This document shows positions 25,852 to 33,580 of a DNA stretch of 64,000 nt, piece by piece (position 1 is the first letter of the stretch; each line of letters opens with the position of its first letter). Origin of the DNA: TMED14 sp003507115 (GTDB taxonomy: Bacteria > Bacteroidota > Bacteroidia > Flavobacteriales > Schleiferiaceae). The notes beneath the pieces were generated by a model. That model was not told the origin of the DNA. It did no database searches and saw nothing but the letters and a program-made list of their open reading frames with translations. The DNA is taken from contig CALSOH010000003.1 in assembly GCA_943787925.1 (NCBI GenBank), forward strand, positions 186,001-250,000, read 5' to 3'. A program made the position numbers and the translations under genes.

Positions 25852-26751
25852 ATGCTACAATCCTACGATCCCCGAAATGCCGAAATCCAAGTTTGGGTAG
25901 GCGATGGCCTGGTGCCGCGCGACCAGGCCAAAGTGTCCGTTTTTGACAGCGCCGTTCAGGGCGGCGATGCCGTTTGGGAAGGGATGCGCGTCTACCAGGA
26001 GGGCGTCCTTTGCTTGGACCGCCATTTGGATCGCTTGATGGATTCGGCCCAAGCGATGGCCTTTGCCCACATTCCCAGCCGCGAATTCATCACGGATGCG
26101 ATTAAGGCGACCTTGAAGGCGAATGGGATGACGCATGATACGCACATTCGGCTCACGCTGACGCGCGGTGAAAAAATCACCTCGGGCATGGATCCTCGCC
26201 TAAACCAAAAAGGCTGCACTCTCATTGTGCTGGCCGAATGGAAGCCGCCCGTCTACGACAACGCCAAAGGGGTTCGCATCGTGACCTCGGCCATTCGCCG
26301 CAACAGCCCCATGCACGTGGATTCTAAAATTCACCACAACAATCTGATCAACAATATCTTGGCTAAGATTCAGGCCAATCATGCTGGCGTGGACGATGCC
26401 TTGATGCTCGACAATTTGGGCTTTATCGCGGAGATGAATGGGACCAATATTTTCATGGTGAAAGACGGCGTTTTGCTCACCCCGCACGCCGATGCCTGCC
26501 TGCATGGAATTACCCGGGCGCTCGTGATCGAACTAGCCGCCGAGCTCGGCATTCGATGTGTGGAGCGCAACCTGAGCCTGACCGAACTCTACGCCGCCGA
26601 CGAAGCCTTTGGAACTGGTTCTATGGGCGAATTGACTCCCGTCGTGGAAGTGGATGGACGCGTGCTCCAAAACCGCCGCGGTTCCAACGTCACGCAGCAG
26701 TTGACCGAGGCCTTCCACCGCTTGGCGGGCCGCTACAGCACCGCCTTGTAG
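25852..26751 (+). CDS. Class IV aminotransferase (branched-chain / D-amino acid type)
   Basis: A 299-residue fold-type IV PLP enzyme. Features are GDAVWEGMRVYQEGVLCLDRHLDRL near the N-terminus, the PLP-binding Lys in HVDSKIHHNN (about residue 159), FIAEMNGTNIFMV, and a GITRALVIELAAELGI phosphate-binding segment. The family includes IlvE, D-amino acid aminotransferase and 4-amino-4-deoxychorismate lyase; which applies cannot be decided here. It directly follows the sulfotransferase-like gene. Confidence 0.85.
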   Translation: MLQSYDPRNAEIQVWVGDGLVPRDQAKVSVFDSAVQGGDAVWEGMRVYQEGVLCLDRHLDRLMDSAQAMAFAHIPSREFITDAIKATLKANGMTHDTHIRLTLTRGEKITSGMDPRLNQKGCTLIVLAEWKPPVYDNAKGVRIVTSAIRRNSPMHVDSKIHHNNLINNILAKIQANHAGVDDALMLDNLGFIAEMNGTNIFMVKDGVLLTPHADACLHGITRALVIELAAELGIRCVERNLSLTELYAADEAFGTGSMGELTPVVEVDGRVLQNRRGSNVTQQLTEAFHRLAGRYSTAL

Positions 26752-26753
26752 CA

Positions 26754-27185
26754 CTACTTTATTCGGATATCTAGCGCCTTCACATGGGCCATGGTGGCGA
26801 CCATCAATTCTTCTAACACGGCCAAATCCACATCAGCGAGTTTGTTGATGTACAAGCACCCTGCTCCGGTTTTGTGCTTGCCCAATCGGTCTAAGTACGC
26901 CCCGAACTGCTCCAGCCCCCCCAAACAGAGGTAGAGGGAAAGGGAGGTTTTTCGAGGGGAAAAGCCCAGCAAGAACCAATCCCCTTCGCGGCCGGTGGCA
27001 TAGCGGTAGCGCATGTCGCCGTAGCCGACGATGCTGGCCCCCCACATGCGTCCTGGATGGCCCGAAATTCGCTGCATCATGGCATGCACCTGCAGGGCAT
27101 CTTCGCGGCGACCGGCGTGCGCCATGGCCCCCAAAAATTCTGTGACGGGCAGGGTAGTAGGTTGCGTTTTATTCTCTTGCGCCAT
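26754..27185 (-). CDS. DUF1801 domain protein
   Basis: A 143-residue cytosolic protein with the DUF1801 (YdhG-like) pattern: MWGASIVGYGDMRYRYATGREGDWFLLGFSPRK-like centre and GKHKTGAGCLYINKLADVD near the C-terminus. The function is unknown. It lies 4 nt downstream of cysN on the same strand and may be the last gene of the sulfate operon by read-through. Confidence 0.88.
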   Translation of the reverse strand: MAQENKTQPTTLPVTEFLGAMAHAGRREDALQVHAMMQRISGHPGRMWGASIVGYGDMRYRYATGREGDWFLLGFSPRKTSLSLYLCLGGLEQFGAYLDRLGKHKTGAGCLYINKLADVDLAVLEELMVATMAHVKALDIRIK

Positions 27186-27189
27186 GGCG

Positions 27190-28431
27190 TTAGTTCAGCA
27201 TTCCGGCCGCAACCGTGGCACCGGACGTTTCGTCGACGAGAATAAATGAACCGGTAATGCGATTTTGGCGGTAGGCGTCCATGACCAAGGGCTTGGTTGT
27301 TTTCAGCTGTACTTGCGAAATGCTGTTGGTGCTGAGCGGACCTTCAGGCGCCTGGAATTCCAAGGCGAGGATGTCCAATACCCCATCTACCTGACTGATC
27401 ATCGCCCGCGCATCGGCACTCCCATGGCGGATGATGTACTTGGCTCCGGGGCGTTGCGCCTGGTTGTCCAGCCAGCACAAGGTGGCTTGGGGGCTTGATT
27501 CAAGGCGCGGCGCGGCCCCCGCCACGAGGGTGTCTCCCCGGGAAATGTCGACGTCTTCGGTCAAGGTAATGGCTACCGATTGGCCGGTGTGGGCTACCGT
27601 CAAGGAGGTGTCCCCGAGGAGGATTTGGTCCACATGGCTTTGTAGTCCAGAAGGCTGAACGCTAACCACATCCCCTACGCGGATCTGACCCGAAGCCACG
27701 CGCCCGGCGTATCCTCGAAAATCATGGTGGGCATCGGAGTGGGGCCGAATCACCGTCTGAACCGGGAAGCGGAAATCGCTCGTGGCTTCTGGGCGTGCCA
27801 CTTCCACTGTCTCCAGATGGCGAAGCAAGGTCGGCCCCGCATACCAAGGCATGTGGGGGCTTGGGTCGACGACATTGTCGCCCAAGAGGGCCGAAATGGG
27901 GATAAATGCGACGTGCTGAAGGCCTGCAGCCGCTTGGACCGAGGCATAGGTTTCGACAATGGCTTGGTAGGCTTCCTCGGAAAAGTCCACCAAATCCATT
28001 TTGTTGATGCAAACCATGATATTGGGAATCCCCAATAGACCGGCCAAAAAGCTGTGTCGGCGGGTCTGCTCCACCACGCCATGGCGGGCGTCCACCAAAA
28101 TCAGCGCCGCATCCGCCGTGGAGGCCCCCGTCACCATGTTGCGGGTGTACTGGATGTGGCCCGGGGTATCCGCGATGATAAACTTGCGGGCTGGCGTGGC
28201 AAAATACCGGTAGGCCACGTCAATGGTGATGCCCTGCTCGCGCTCGTCTTTCAAGCCGTCGGTCAAGAGGCTAAAATCGATGCGCTCCAAGCCCTTGCGC
28301 TGAGAGCTTTTTTCGACCGCTTCCATTTGGTCGATGAAGACGCTTTTGGAGTCAAAAAGCAAGCGGCCAATGAGGGTGGATTTTCCGTCATCGACGGAGC
28401 CAGCCGTGGTAAATCGTAGTAGGTTCATCAT
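27190..28431 (-). CDS. cysN: Sulfate adenylyltransferase subunit 1 (GTPase)
   Basis: A 413-residue EF-Tu-like GTPase that drives ATP sulfurylase with CysD, forming APS from sulfate and ATP. G-motifs visible: AGSVDDGKSTLIGRLL (P-loop), DTPGHIQYTRNM (G3) and NKMDLVDF (G4), followed by two beta-barrel domains. There is no C-terminal CysC kinase domain; cysC is separate in this operon. ATG choices at 28431 and 28428 are adjacent. Confidence 0.95.
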   Translation of the reverse strand: MMNLLRFTTAGSVDDGKSTLIGRLLFDSKSVFIDQMEAVEKSSQRKGLERIDFSLLTDGLKDEREQGITIDVAYRYFATPARKFIIADTPGHIQYTRNMVTGASTADAALILVDARHGVVEQTRRHSFLAGLLGIPNIMVCINKMDLVDFSEEAYQAIVETYASVQAAAGLQHVAFIPISALLGDNVVDPSPHMPWYAGPTLLRHLETVEVARPEATSDFRFPVQTVIRPHSDAHHDFRGYAGRVASGQIRVGDVVSVQPSGLQSHVDQILLGDTSLTVAHTGQSVAITLTEDVDISRGDTLVAGAAPRLESSPQATLCWLDNQAQRPGAKYIIRHGSADARAMISQVDGVLDILALEFQAPEGPLSTNSISQVQLKTTKPLVMDAYRQNRITGSFILVDETSGATVAAGMLN

Positions 28432-28442
28432 CGTATCAGGGC

Positions 28443-29339
28443 TTAGAAATAGCCTTCTTTTTTGCGTTCTTCCATGGCGTTCTCGCTGCGCTTATCGTCC
28501 TCGCGGTTGCCGCGTTCTGTTTGGCGGGAGGTTTCGATTTCGCGGATCACATCGTCCAATTCGGAGGCGTGGGATTCAAGTCCCCCGGTAATTGTGATGT
28601 CACCCAGGGTGCGGAAGCGCACCATTTTTTCTTGGGGCACTTCGGTGGGGCGCAGGGTGATAAAATCGCTGACAGGAATCCAGGAATTGCTGCGCCAAAT
28701 GACCTGCCGAGGGCGGGCAAAGTAGAGCTCGGGAAGCTCGATGTTTTCGCGTCGGATATAGTGCCAAACATCCATCTCCGTCCAGTTGGAAATAGGGAAA
28801 ACGCGGAAGTGCTCGCCTGGGCGCTTTTTGCCGTTGAAGAGGTTCCAGAGTTCGGGGCGTTGGTTCTTGGGGTCCCATTGGCCAAAATCGTCGCGGTGGC
28901 TGAAGAAGCGCTCTTTGGCACGGGCCTTTTCCTCGTCGCGGCGTGCACCCCCCATCAAGCAGTCAAATTGGTGGGCTTCAATGGTTTCCAAAAGCGTAGT
29001 CGTTTGCAAACGGTTGCGATTCGCTGCCATGCCTGTCTCCTCTTGGACGCTACCGCGGTCGATCGAGTTTTGGACCAGCCCAACAATCAGGCGGGTGTGC
29101 ATTTTCTCGACAAAGGCGTCGCGGAAAGCGATGGCCTCCGGAAAATTATGTCCGGTGTCGACGTGTACCAGGGGAAAAGGGAGGTTGGCGGGAGCAAAGG
29201 CTTTTCGGGCCAAATGGCTCACCACAATAGAGTCTTTGCCCCCCGAAAAGAGGATGCCCGGATTTTCGAATTGCGCATAGACCTCGCGAATGATGTACAT
29301 CGCTTCGGCCTCCAATTCATCGAGATGGTCGTAAATCAT
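28443..29339 (-). CDS. cysD: Sulfate adenylyltransferase subunit 2
   Basis: A 298-residue PP-loop ATP pyrophosphatase subunit of ATP sulfurylase. The loop FSGGKDSIVVSHLARKAF lies at about residues 32-49, with MGGARRDEEKARAKERFFSHRD further on. The ATG at 29339 (MIYDHLDELEAEAMYII) fits CysD length and overlaps the cysC stop (ATGA), so the longer in-frame start is rejected. It is followed by cysN after 11 nt. Confidence 0.95.
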   Translation of the reverse strand: MIYDHLDELEAEAMYIIREVYAQFENPGILFSGGKDSIVVSHLARKAFAPANLPFPLVHVDTGHNFPEAIAFRDAFVEKMHTRLIVGLVQNSIDRGSVQEETGMAANRNRLQTTTLLETIEAHQFDCLMGGARRDEEKARAKERFFSHRDDFGQWDPKNQRPELWNLFNGKKRPGEHFRVFPISNWTEMDVWHYIRRENIELPELYFARPRQVIWRSNSWIPVSDFITLRPTEVPQEKMVRFRTLGDITITGGLESHASELDDVIREIETSRQTERGNREDDKRSENAMEERKKEGYF

Positions 29340-29923
29340 GAGTGTAAAAATGCAAGGATGGTTTGACGGCATTCCGTCAAAGAGTTCAGATCCGTCCGCA
29401 CGTGGACGTCGGGCTGTGCAGGGGCTTCAAAAGGGGAGGAGATGCCCGTGAAATCTGGGATTAAGCCTTGACGCGCCTTGGCGTATAAGCCCTTGACGTC
29501 ACGGGATTCGCAGACCTCCAGGGGGCAGTCTACGTAGATTTCGACAAATCGCTCCGTGCCGACGATGCTGCGTGCTTTTTCGCGGTCCGCGGCGAAAGGG
29601 CTCACGAAGGCGGTCAAAACGATGAGGCCGGCGTCAGCCATGAGTTTAGCTACCTCGGCTACCCGGCGAATGTTTTCCGTACGGTCCGCCTCGCTGAAGC
29701 CGAGGTCTCCATTGAGGCCATGTCGTAGGTTGTCTCCGTCGAGCAAGAAGGTGTGGCGGCCTTGGGCATGAAGCTGTACTTCGAGATCGTTGGCGAGGGT
29801 GCTTTTGCCGCTGCCGCTCAGCCCCGTGAACCAAAGGACTTGCCCTCGTTGGCCCAGGGCTTTTTCGCGGTTAGAAGGCCCAATTTGGTATGATTGTCGT
29901 ACGACGTGTTCGGAGGATTTCAT
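29336..29923 (-). CDS. cysC: Adenylylsulfate kinase (APS kinase)
   Basis: A 195-residue P-loop kinase making PAPS from APS. Walker A is GLSGSGKST (about residues 34-42), followed by FLLDGDNLRHGLNGDLGFSEADR-type APS-binding sequence and VDCPLEVCESRDVKGLYAKAR. It precedes cysD with a 4-nt overlap and follows the SLC13 permease after 3 nt. No PAPS reductase gene is in the window, so PAPS may serve sulfation as well as assimilation. Confidence 0.95.
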   Translation of the reverse strand: MKSSEHVVRQSYQIGPSNREKALGQRGQVLWFTGLSGSGKSTLANDLEVQLHAQGRHTFLLDGDNLRHGLNGDLGFSEADRTENIRRVAEVAKLMADAGLIVLTAFVSPFAADREKARSIVGTERFVEIYVDCPLEVCESRDVKGLYAKARQGLIPDFTGISSPFEAPAQPDVHVRTDLNSLTECRQTILAFLHS

Positions 29924-29926
29924 GGC

Positions 29927-31672
29927 TTACAGGAAAAATAAATACGTGAGAATAACCACGGAATAAATCAACGTAATCCAGGCCCCAAAACGCAGGTAAT
30001 CCCGCGATTGGTAGGCCCCTGGACCCATGACCATGAGGTTGGTTTGGTAGCCGAAGGGTGTTAAAAACGCGTTGGAGGCCCCAAAGGCCAGAGCGAGGAA
30101 GCCGTGCAGGGCACTGAGTTCGGGCTGGCTAGTGATGCATACAGCGACCACGGGGAACATGAGGGCAACAGCCGCCACATTGGTCATCAAGTTGGTCAGG
30201 ACCGTGGTGACTCCGAAGATGAGGAACACCCAAGTAAAGGCAGAAAGAGACGTGGCGGCGGGGAGGAGGACAAAAAGGTCATCCATCAGTCCCGAGGCCA
30301 TCAAGGCTTTGGAAAATCCAAGGGCACACATCAAAATGACCATGAGTTCCCAATCCAGGGATTTTTTGAAGTCCCCCCATCCGAGCCATCCCACCGCGGC
30401 TAAAGTCCCTGCAAATCCTAGGAGCATGGTCAAAAAATCTACCTGTCCTAGGGCGTAGCTCGCGGCAAAACCCAAAATGCCGAGGGCGAGAATTCCTCGT
30501 TTGGCAGGGGTCAAGGGTTGAAGAGGGGCTTGGGTTGTCAAGCTATATACATGCTTGGAATCGGCCATCAGTTCGTCGTGGCGCGCACCTGCAATGAGTA
30601 GAAGTAAGTCCCCCGCTTGTAGGATAATGTCCCCAATTCGACCCTGCATACGCTCACCGCGGCGATGTACCGCAACGATGGCGGCATCATAGCGCTGGCG
30701 GAACTGGGAGCCGCGCACTTGGGCCCCGACCAAATCGCTACCGGGTGGGATCATCACTTCAACCAAGGCGGAATTCGCCGCACCTTGGGTCAGTTCCTCT
30801 TGTGGAAGGGCTAGCCCCGAATTGGAGCGGGTCAGGTCGCGCACGGCATCCAGGGCACCCGCAAAAAACAGCCGGTCACCCCCCTCCAGGATTTCTGTGG
30901 GGCTGACCGGGGCGATGAGGCGTTGGCCGCGAACGATTTCGACTAAAAAGAGGCCATGGACTTGCCGGAGGCCGGCTTCTTGGACGGATTTGCCCGTGAA
31001 GGGGCTCTGCGTTAAGACGCGAGTCTCCACGGTGTATTCGCGGGACTTTTCTGCACTTTCTACAGCGTGTTTTGGGAGAAAACGCCCCGCCAAGCCTGCC
31101 ATGGCGAGTACCCCGACCATCACAACACCAAGGCCGGGAAGGAGGTAATCCGTTGTATGTAAAATTTTCAAGCCGTTCTCCTCCAGCAGGCCGTTGAGAA
31201 CCAAGTTGGTGGAGGTACCAATGACGGTGAGCATTCCGCCGAGGGTGGCGGCAAAGGCCAAGGGCATGAGGTAGGTCGATGGGGACTGCCGATTGCGAAT
31301 CGCCCATTGACGAACAGGTCCCATGAGTAGGGCCACCACGGCCGTGTTATTGAGCACCGCGGACAAGAGTGCGGTAGGGGTCAAAATGCGAAGCAAAAAG
31401 CCACGAGGGGTGGCGTGCTGCGTCCAACGTTGCAGGGCTTGGGCCAACCCGAGCCGAGATTGCACGGCCCCCGCCAAAATCATCAAAAGAAAGAGGATCA
31501 GGAGGGACGGCGTAGTGAGGGTCCCGAGGAGTTCAGATGCGGAGGTATAGCCAAATAGGACGAGAAACAAACCACCCGCCCCAAAGGCGTGTACGGGCTT
31601 GATGCGCTTGGAAAAAAGCGCCAAAACTACCGTGCCATAAACGCAGAGTAAAAGGATGTGGGCCGTTTGCAT
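29927..31672 (-). CDS. SLC13-type permease, likely sulfate uptake
   Basis: A 581-residue transporter with about 10-12 membrane segments divided by two RCK_C/TrkA-C domains (about residues 200-375). This architecture is common for sulfate permeases of the SLC13/DASS family next to cys genes. It is the first gene of the operon permease-cysC-cysD-cysN, which supports sulfate as substrate. The ATG at 31672 is chosen because a TATCTTTG box lies 6 nt upstream; the longer form would need a TTG at 31681. Confidence 0.87.
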   Translation of the reverse strand: MQTAHILLLCVYGTVVLALFSKRIKPVHAFGAGGLFLVLFGYTSASELLGTLTTPSLLILFLLMILAGAVQSRLGLAQALQRWTQHATPRGFLLRILTPTALLSAVLNNTAVVALLMGPVRQWAIRNRQSPSTYLMPLAFAATLGGMLTVIGTSTNLVLNGLLEENGLKILHTTDYLLPGLGVVMVGVLAMAGLAGRFLPKHAVESAEKSREYTVETRVLTQSPFTGKSVQEAGLRQVHGLFLVEIVRGQRLIAPVSPTEILEGGDRLFFAGALDAVRDLTRSNSGLALPQEELTQGAANSALVEVMIPPGSDLVGAQVRGSQFRQRYDAAIVAVHRRGERMQGRIGDIILQAGDLLLLIAGARHDELMADSKHVYSLTTQAPLQPLTPAKRGILALGILGFAASYALGQVDFLTMLLGFAGTLAAVGWLGWGDFKKSLDWELMVILMCALGFSKALMASGLMDDLFVLLPAATSLSAFTWVFLIFGVTTVLTNLMTNVAAVALMFPVVAVCITSQPELSALHGFLALAFGASNAFLTPFGYQTNLMVMGPGAYQSRDYLRFGAWITLIYSVVILTYLFFL

Positions 31673-31678
31673 GGTTGG

Positions 31679-31686
31679 CAAAGATA
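31679..31686 (-). promoter_or_regulatory. -7 box TATCTTTG of the sulfate operon
   Basis: A consensus box 6 nt before the ATG at 31672; it overlaps the alternative TTG start. Confidence 0.55.
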
Positions 31687-31806
31687 TAATATCCTACTAA
31701 AATGGTAGGAATTAAATGGCGAGGCATTTCTACTGGCCTTTCTCCGAGTGTCAGCTGCCCATTATCGAACGGAGTGGGAGGACTTGTTTGGCCCTTATAG
31801 CCCCCG

Positions 31807-31814
31807 TACCTTCG
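31807..31814 (+). promoter_or_regulatory. -7 box TACCTTCG of the GT39-like gene
   Basis: A near-consensus box 5 nt before the ATG at 31820. It lies inside the longer ORF starting at 31748, arguing against that longer start. Confidence 0.5.
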
Positions 31815-31819
31815 GATCT

Positions 31820-33334
31820 ATGAAGCGACTTCCCTTTACCAAATCGGACCTCTGGATTGCCTTGGGTTTTCTCCTGTGCTACCTGGCCATTTTTGATGCC
31901 AAATTGGACCTCGGCGGCGACAATGCGGGCTACTACATTTTGGGACAGTCGCTGCACAGCGGTCAGGGCTACACGGACATTCACCTACCTGGGGCGCCAG
32001 CGGCCAAGCATTTCCCTCCAGGCTATCCTGCGGTTTTGGCGGTTTTCATGACTTTTTCGGACAGTTTTGAATTCCTAAAGTGGATGAATGGACTGCTCTT
32101 TTTGGGCGCCCTGCTCATGCTGCAACGCCTCTTTGTCCGAATGACCCAAAACCCACTCCTCGCATGGACCGCCTTGGGCCTCACCCTATTGAATGCGCAT
32201 CTTTTGCGTTCGTCCACCATTTTGATGTCCGAAATCCCCTTCCTCTTCTTCTCCGTCGCCACCCTTTCGTGCCTCGTCAAATGGAAGGATTCCGAAACTC
32301 CCTTTTGGAAGTCCCCGTGGTTCTGGGCCATGCTCGTGCTGAGTTCCGCCTCCTACCACATTCGAACAGCGGGCCTTGCCCTCATCGCCGGCATCGGCCT
32401 CTACCTCCTCTTTGAAAAGAAATGGACCGCCGCGGTCGGCTACGGGGTGGGCTTTATCGGCCTCGCGCTGCCCTGGTTCTTGCGCGGCAAAGCCCTGGGC
32501 GGCAACCCCTACCTCCAGCAGCTCATCCAAGTCAACCCCTACCGCCCCGAAGAAGGCGTACTCACCGCCAGCGGCTGGCTGGACCGCATCCAAACCAACG
32601 GATGGCGCTACCTCACCCAAGAAATCCCCAACGGCCTATTTCCCAAGTTGGACGTGGTGTACTCGCTGGACGAACCCACCGGATTCTTCCTCTACGGCAG
32701 CCTATTGGTGATTTTGGTCGTCTTTGGCACCTTCAAAATGCCCAAACTCCGCATGATGTGGGCCGGCTACCTCGCCGCTTCCGCCGCCATCTTCCTGCTC
32801 TGGCCCGAAGTCTGGTTTGGCGTGCGCTTCATGCAGCCCCTCATCCCATTCCTGCTCCTGGCCGCCACGGTGGGCGCATGGGAAGCCCTCAAATGGGCGC
32901 AAAACCGATTCAAGCTGCCCTCCTGGGTGGCGTCCCCCTATATGTTGATGGCGGCAGGTTTGATTCAACTTTCGGCCGTCACGAAGCTTCGCGCCGATAG
33001 CCAAGACCCCGTGGGTTCCCAATACGCGAACTATTTTAATATGGGTCGCTACGCGGGCCAAAACCTACCCGCCGACGCCGTCATTGCCACCTACAAACCG
33101 GCCCTCTTTTACCTCTATGCGCAACGCCCCTGTGTTCGATTCCCATCTCTCGAAGACCACGACGCCTTCATCGCCAAACTCAAGGAGCAAGGCGTGACCC
33201 ACGTGGTCGTCGACCAACTAGGCTATTCGGCCATTGGCCGATACGTGGTGCCCGCTATTCAGAAATACCCCGAACGCTTCCCCCTCATTCTGCAGTTGCC
33301 GAATCCGGATACGTATTTGCTGCAGTTGAAATAG
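31820..33334 (+). CDS. GT39/ArnT-like membrane glycosyltransferase
   Basis: A 504-residue polytopic protein with about 10 helices. The acidic DLGGDNAGYYILGQSLHSGQGY in the first periplasmic loop (about residues 26-50) and PPGYPAVLAVF shortly after are typical of GT39-type (PMT/ArnT) polyprenyl-phosphate-sugar transferases. A small soluble C-terminal domain follows. It probably transfers a sugar from a lipid carrier at the periplasmic face; acceptor unknown. A composite repeat follows directly. Confidence 0.75.
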   Translation: MKRLPFTKSDLWIALGFLLCYLAIFDAKLDLGGDNAGYYILGQSLHSGQGYTDIHLPGAPAAKHFPPGYPAVLAVFMTFSDSFEFLKWMNGLLFLGALLMLQRLFVRMTQNPLLAWTALGLTLLNAHLLRSSTILMSEIPFLFFSVATLSCLVKWKDSETPFWKSPWFWAMLVLSSASYHIRTAGLALIAGIGLYLLFEKKWTAAVGYGVGFIGLALPWFLRGKALGGNPYLQQLIQVNPYRPEEGVLTASGWLDRIQTNGWRYLTQEIPNGLFPKLDVVYSLDEPTGFFLYGSLLVILVVFGTFKMPKLRMMWAGYLAASAAIFLLWPEVWFGVRFMQPLIPFLLLAATVGAWEALKWAQNRFKLPSWVASPYMLMAAGLIQLSAVTKLRADSQDPVGSQYANYFNMGRYAGQNLPADAVIATYKPALFYLYAQRPCVRFPSLEDHDAFIAKLKEQGVTHVVVDQLGYSAIGRYVVPAIQKYPERFPLILQLPNPDTYLLQLK

Positions 33335-33577
33335 CTAGGTAGCTAGAAAGCACGCGCTTCGCGCTGTAGCTAGAGAGCACGCGCTTCGCGCTGTAGCCTT
33401 TTGGCTTAAACGTTTATTCTCTTTTACCCTAAAAATGTGGTGTGGACCTTCGCCGCGCGCCCGGACTTTCGATTACTTCGCCAAGCTCAAGCCCTCAAGC
33501 CCTCAAGCCCTCAAGCCCTCAAGCCCTCAAGCCCTCAAGCCCTCAAGCCCTCATAGCTCTCTAGCGCGTCAAAGGCG
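33335..33577 (+). repeat. Composite intergenic repeat, copy A
   Basis: Between two convergent genes. The order is: two tandem head units (GCTAGAAAGCACGCGC..GCGCTGTAG), a conserved core at 33393-33469 holding CTTAAACGTTTATTCTC and GGTGTGGACCTTCGC, then eight exact CTCAAGCC octamers (33486-33549). The core contains the palindrome TAAACGTTTA. Copies B (48.1 kb) and C (63.9 kb) have the same order and orientation with few substitutions in the core. Confidence 0.92.
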
Positions 33578-33580
33578 CAC

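Noticed and set aside
33486..33549. Possible CRISPR or telomere-like repeat
   Set aside because: Simple octamer tandem array without spacers, found at gene 3' ends in three places.
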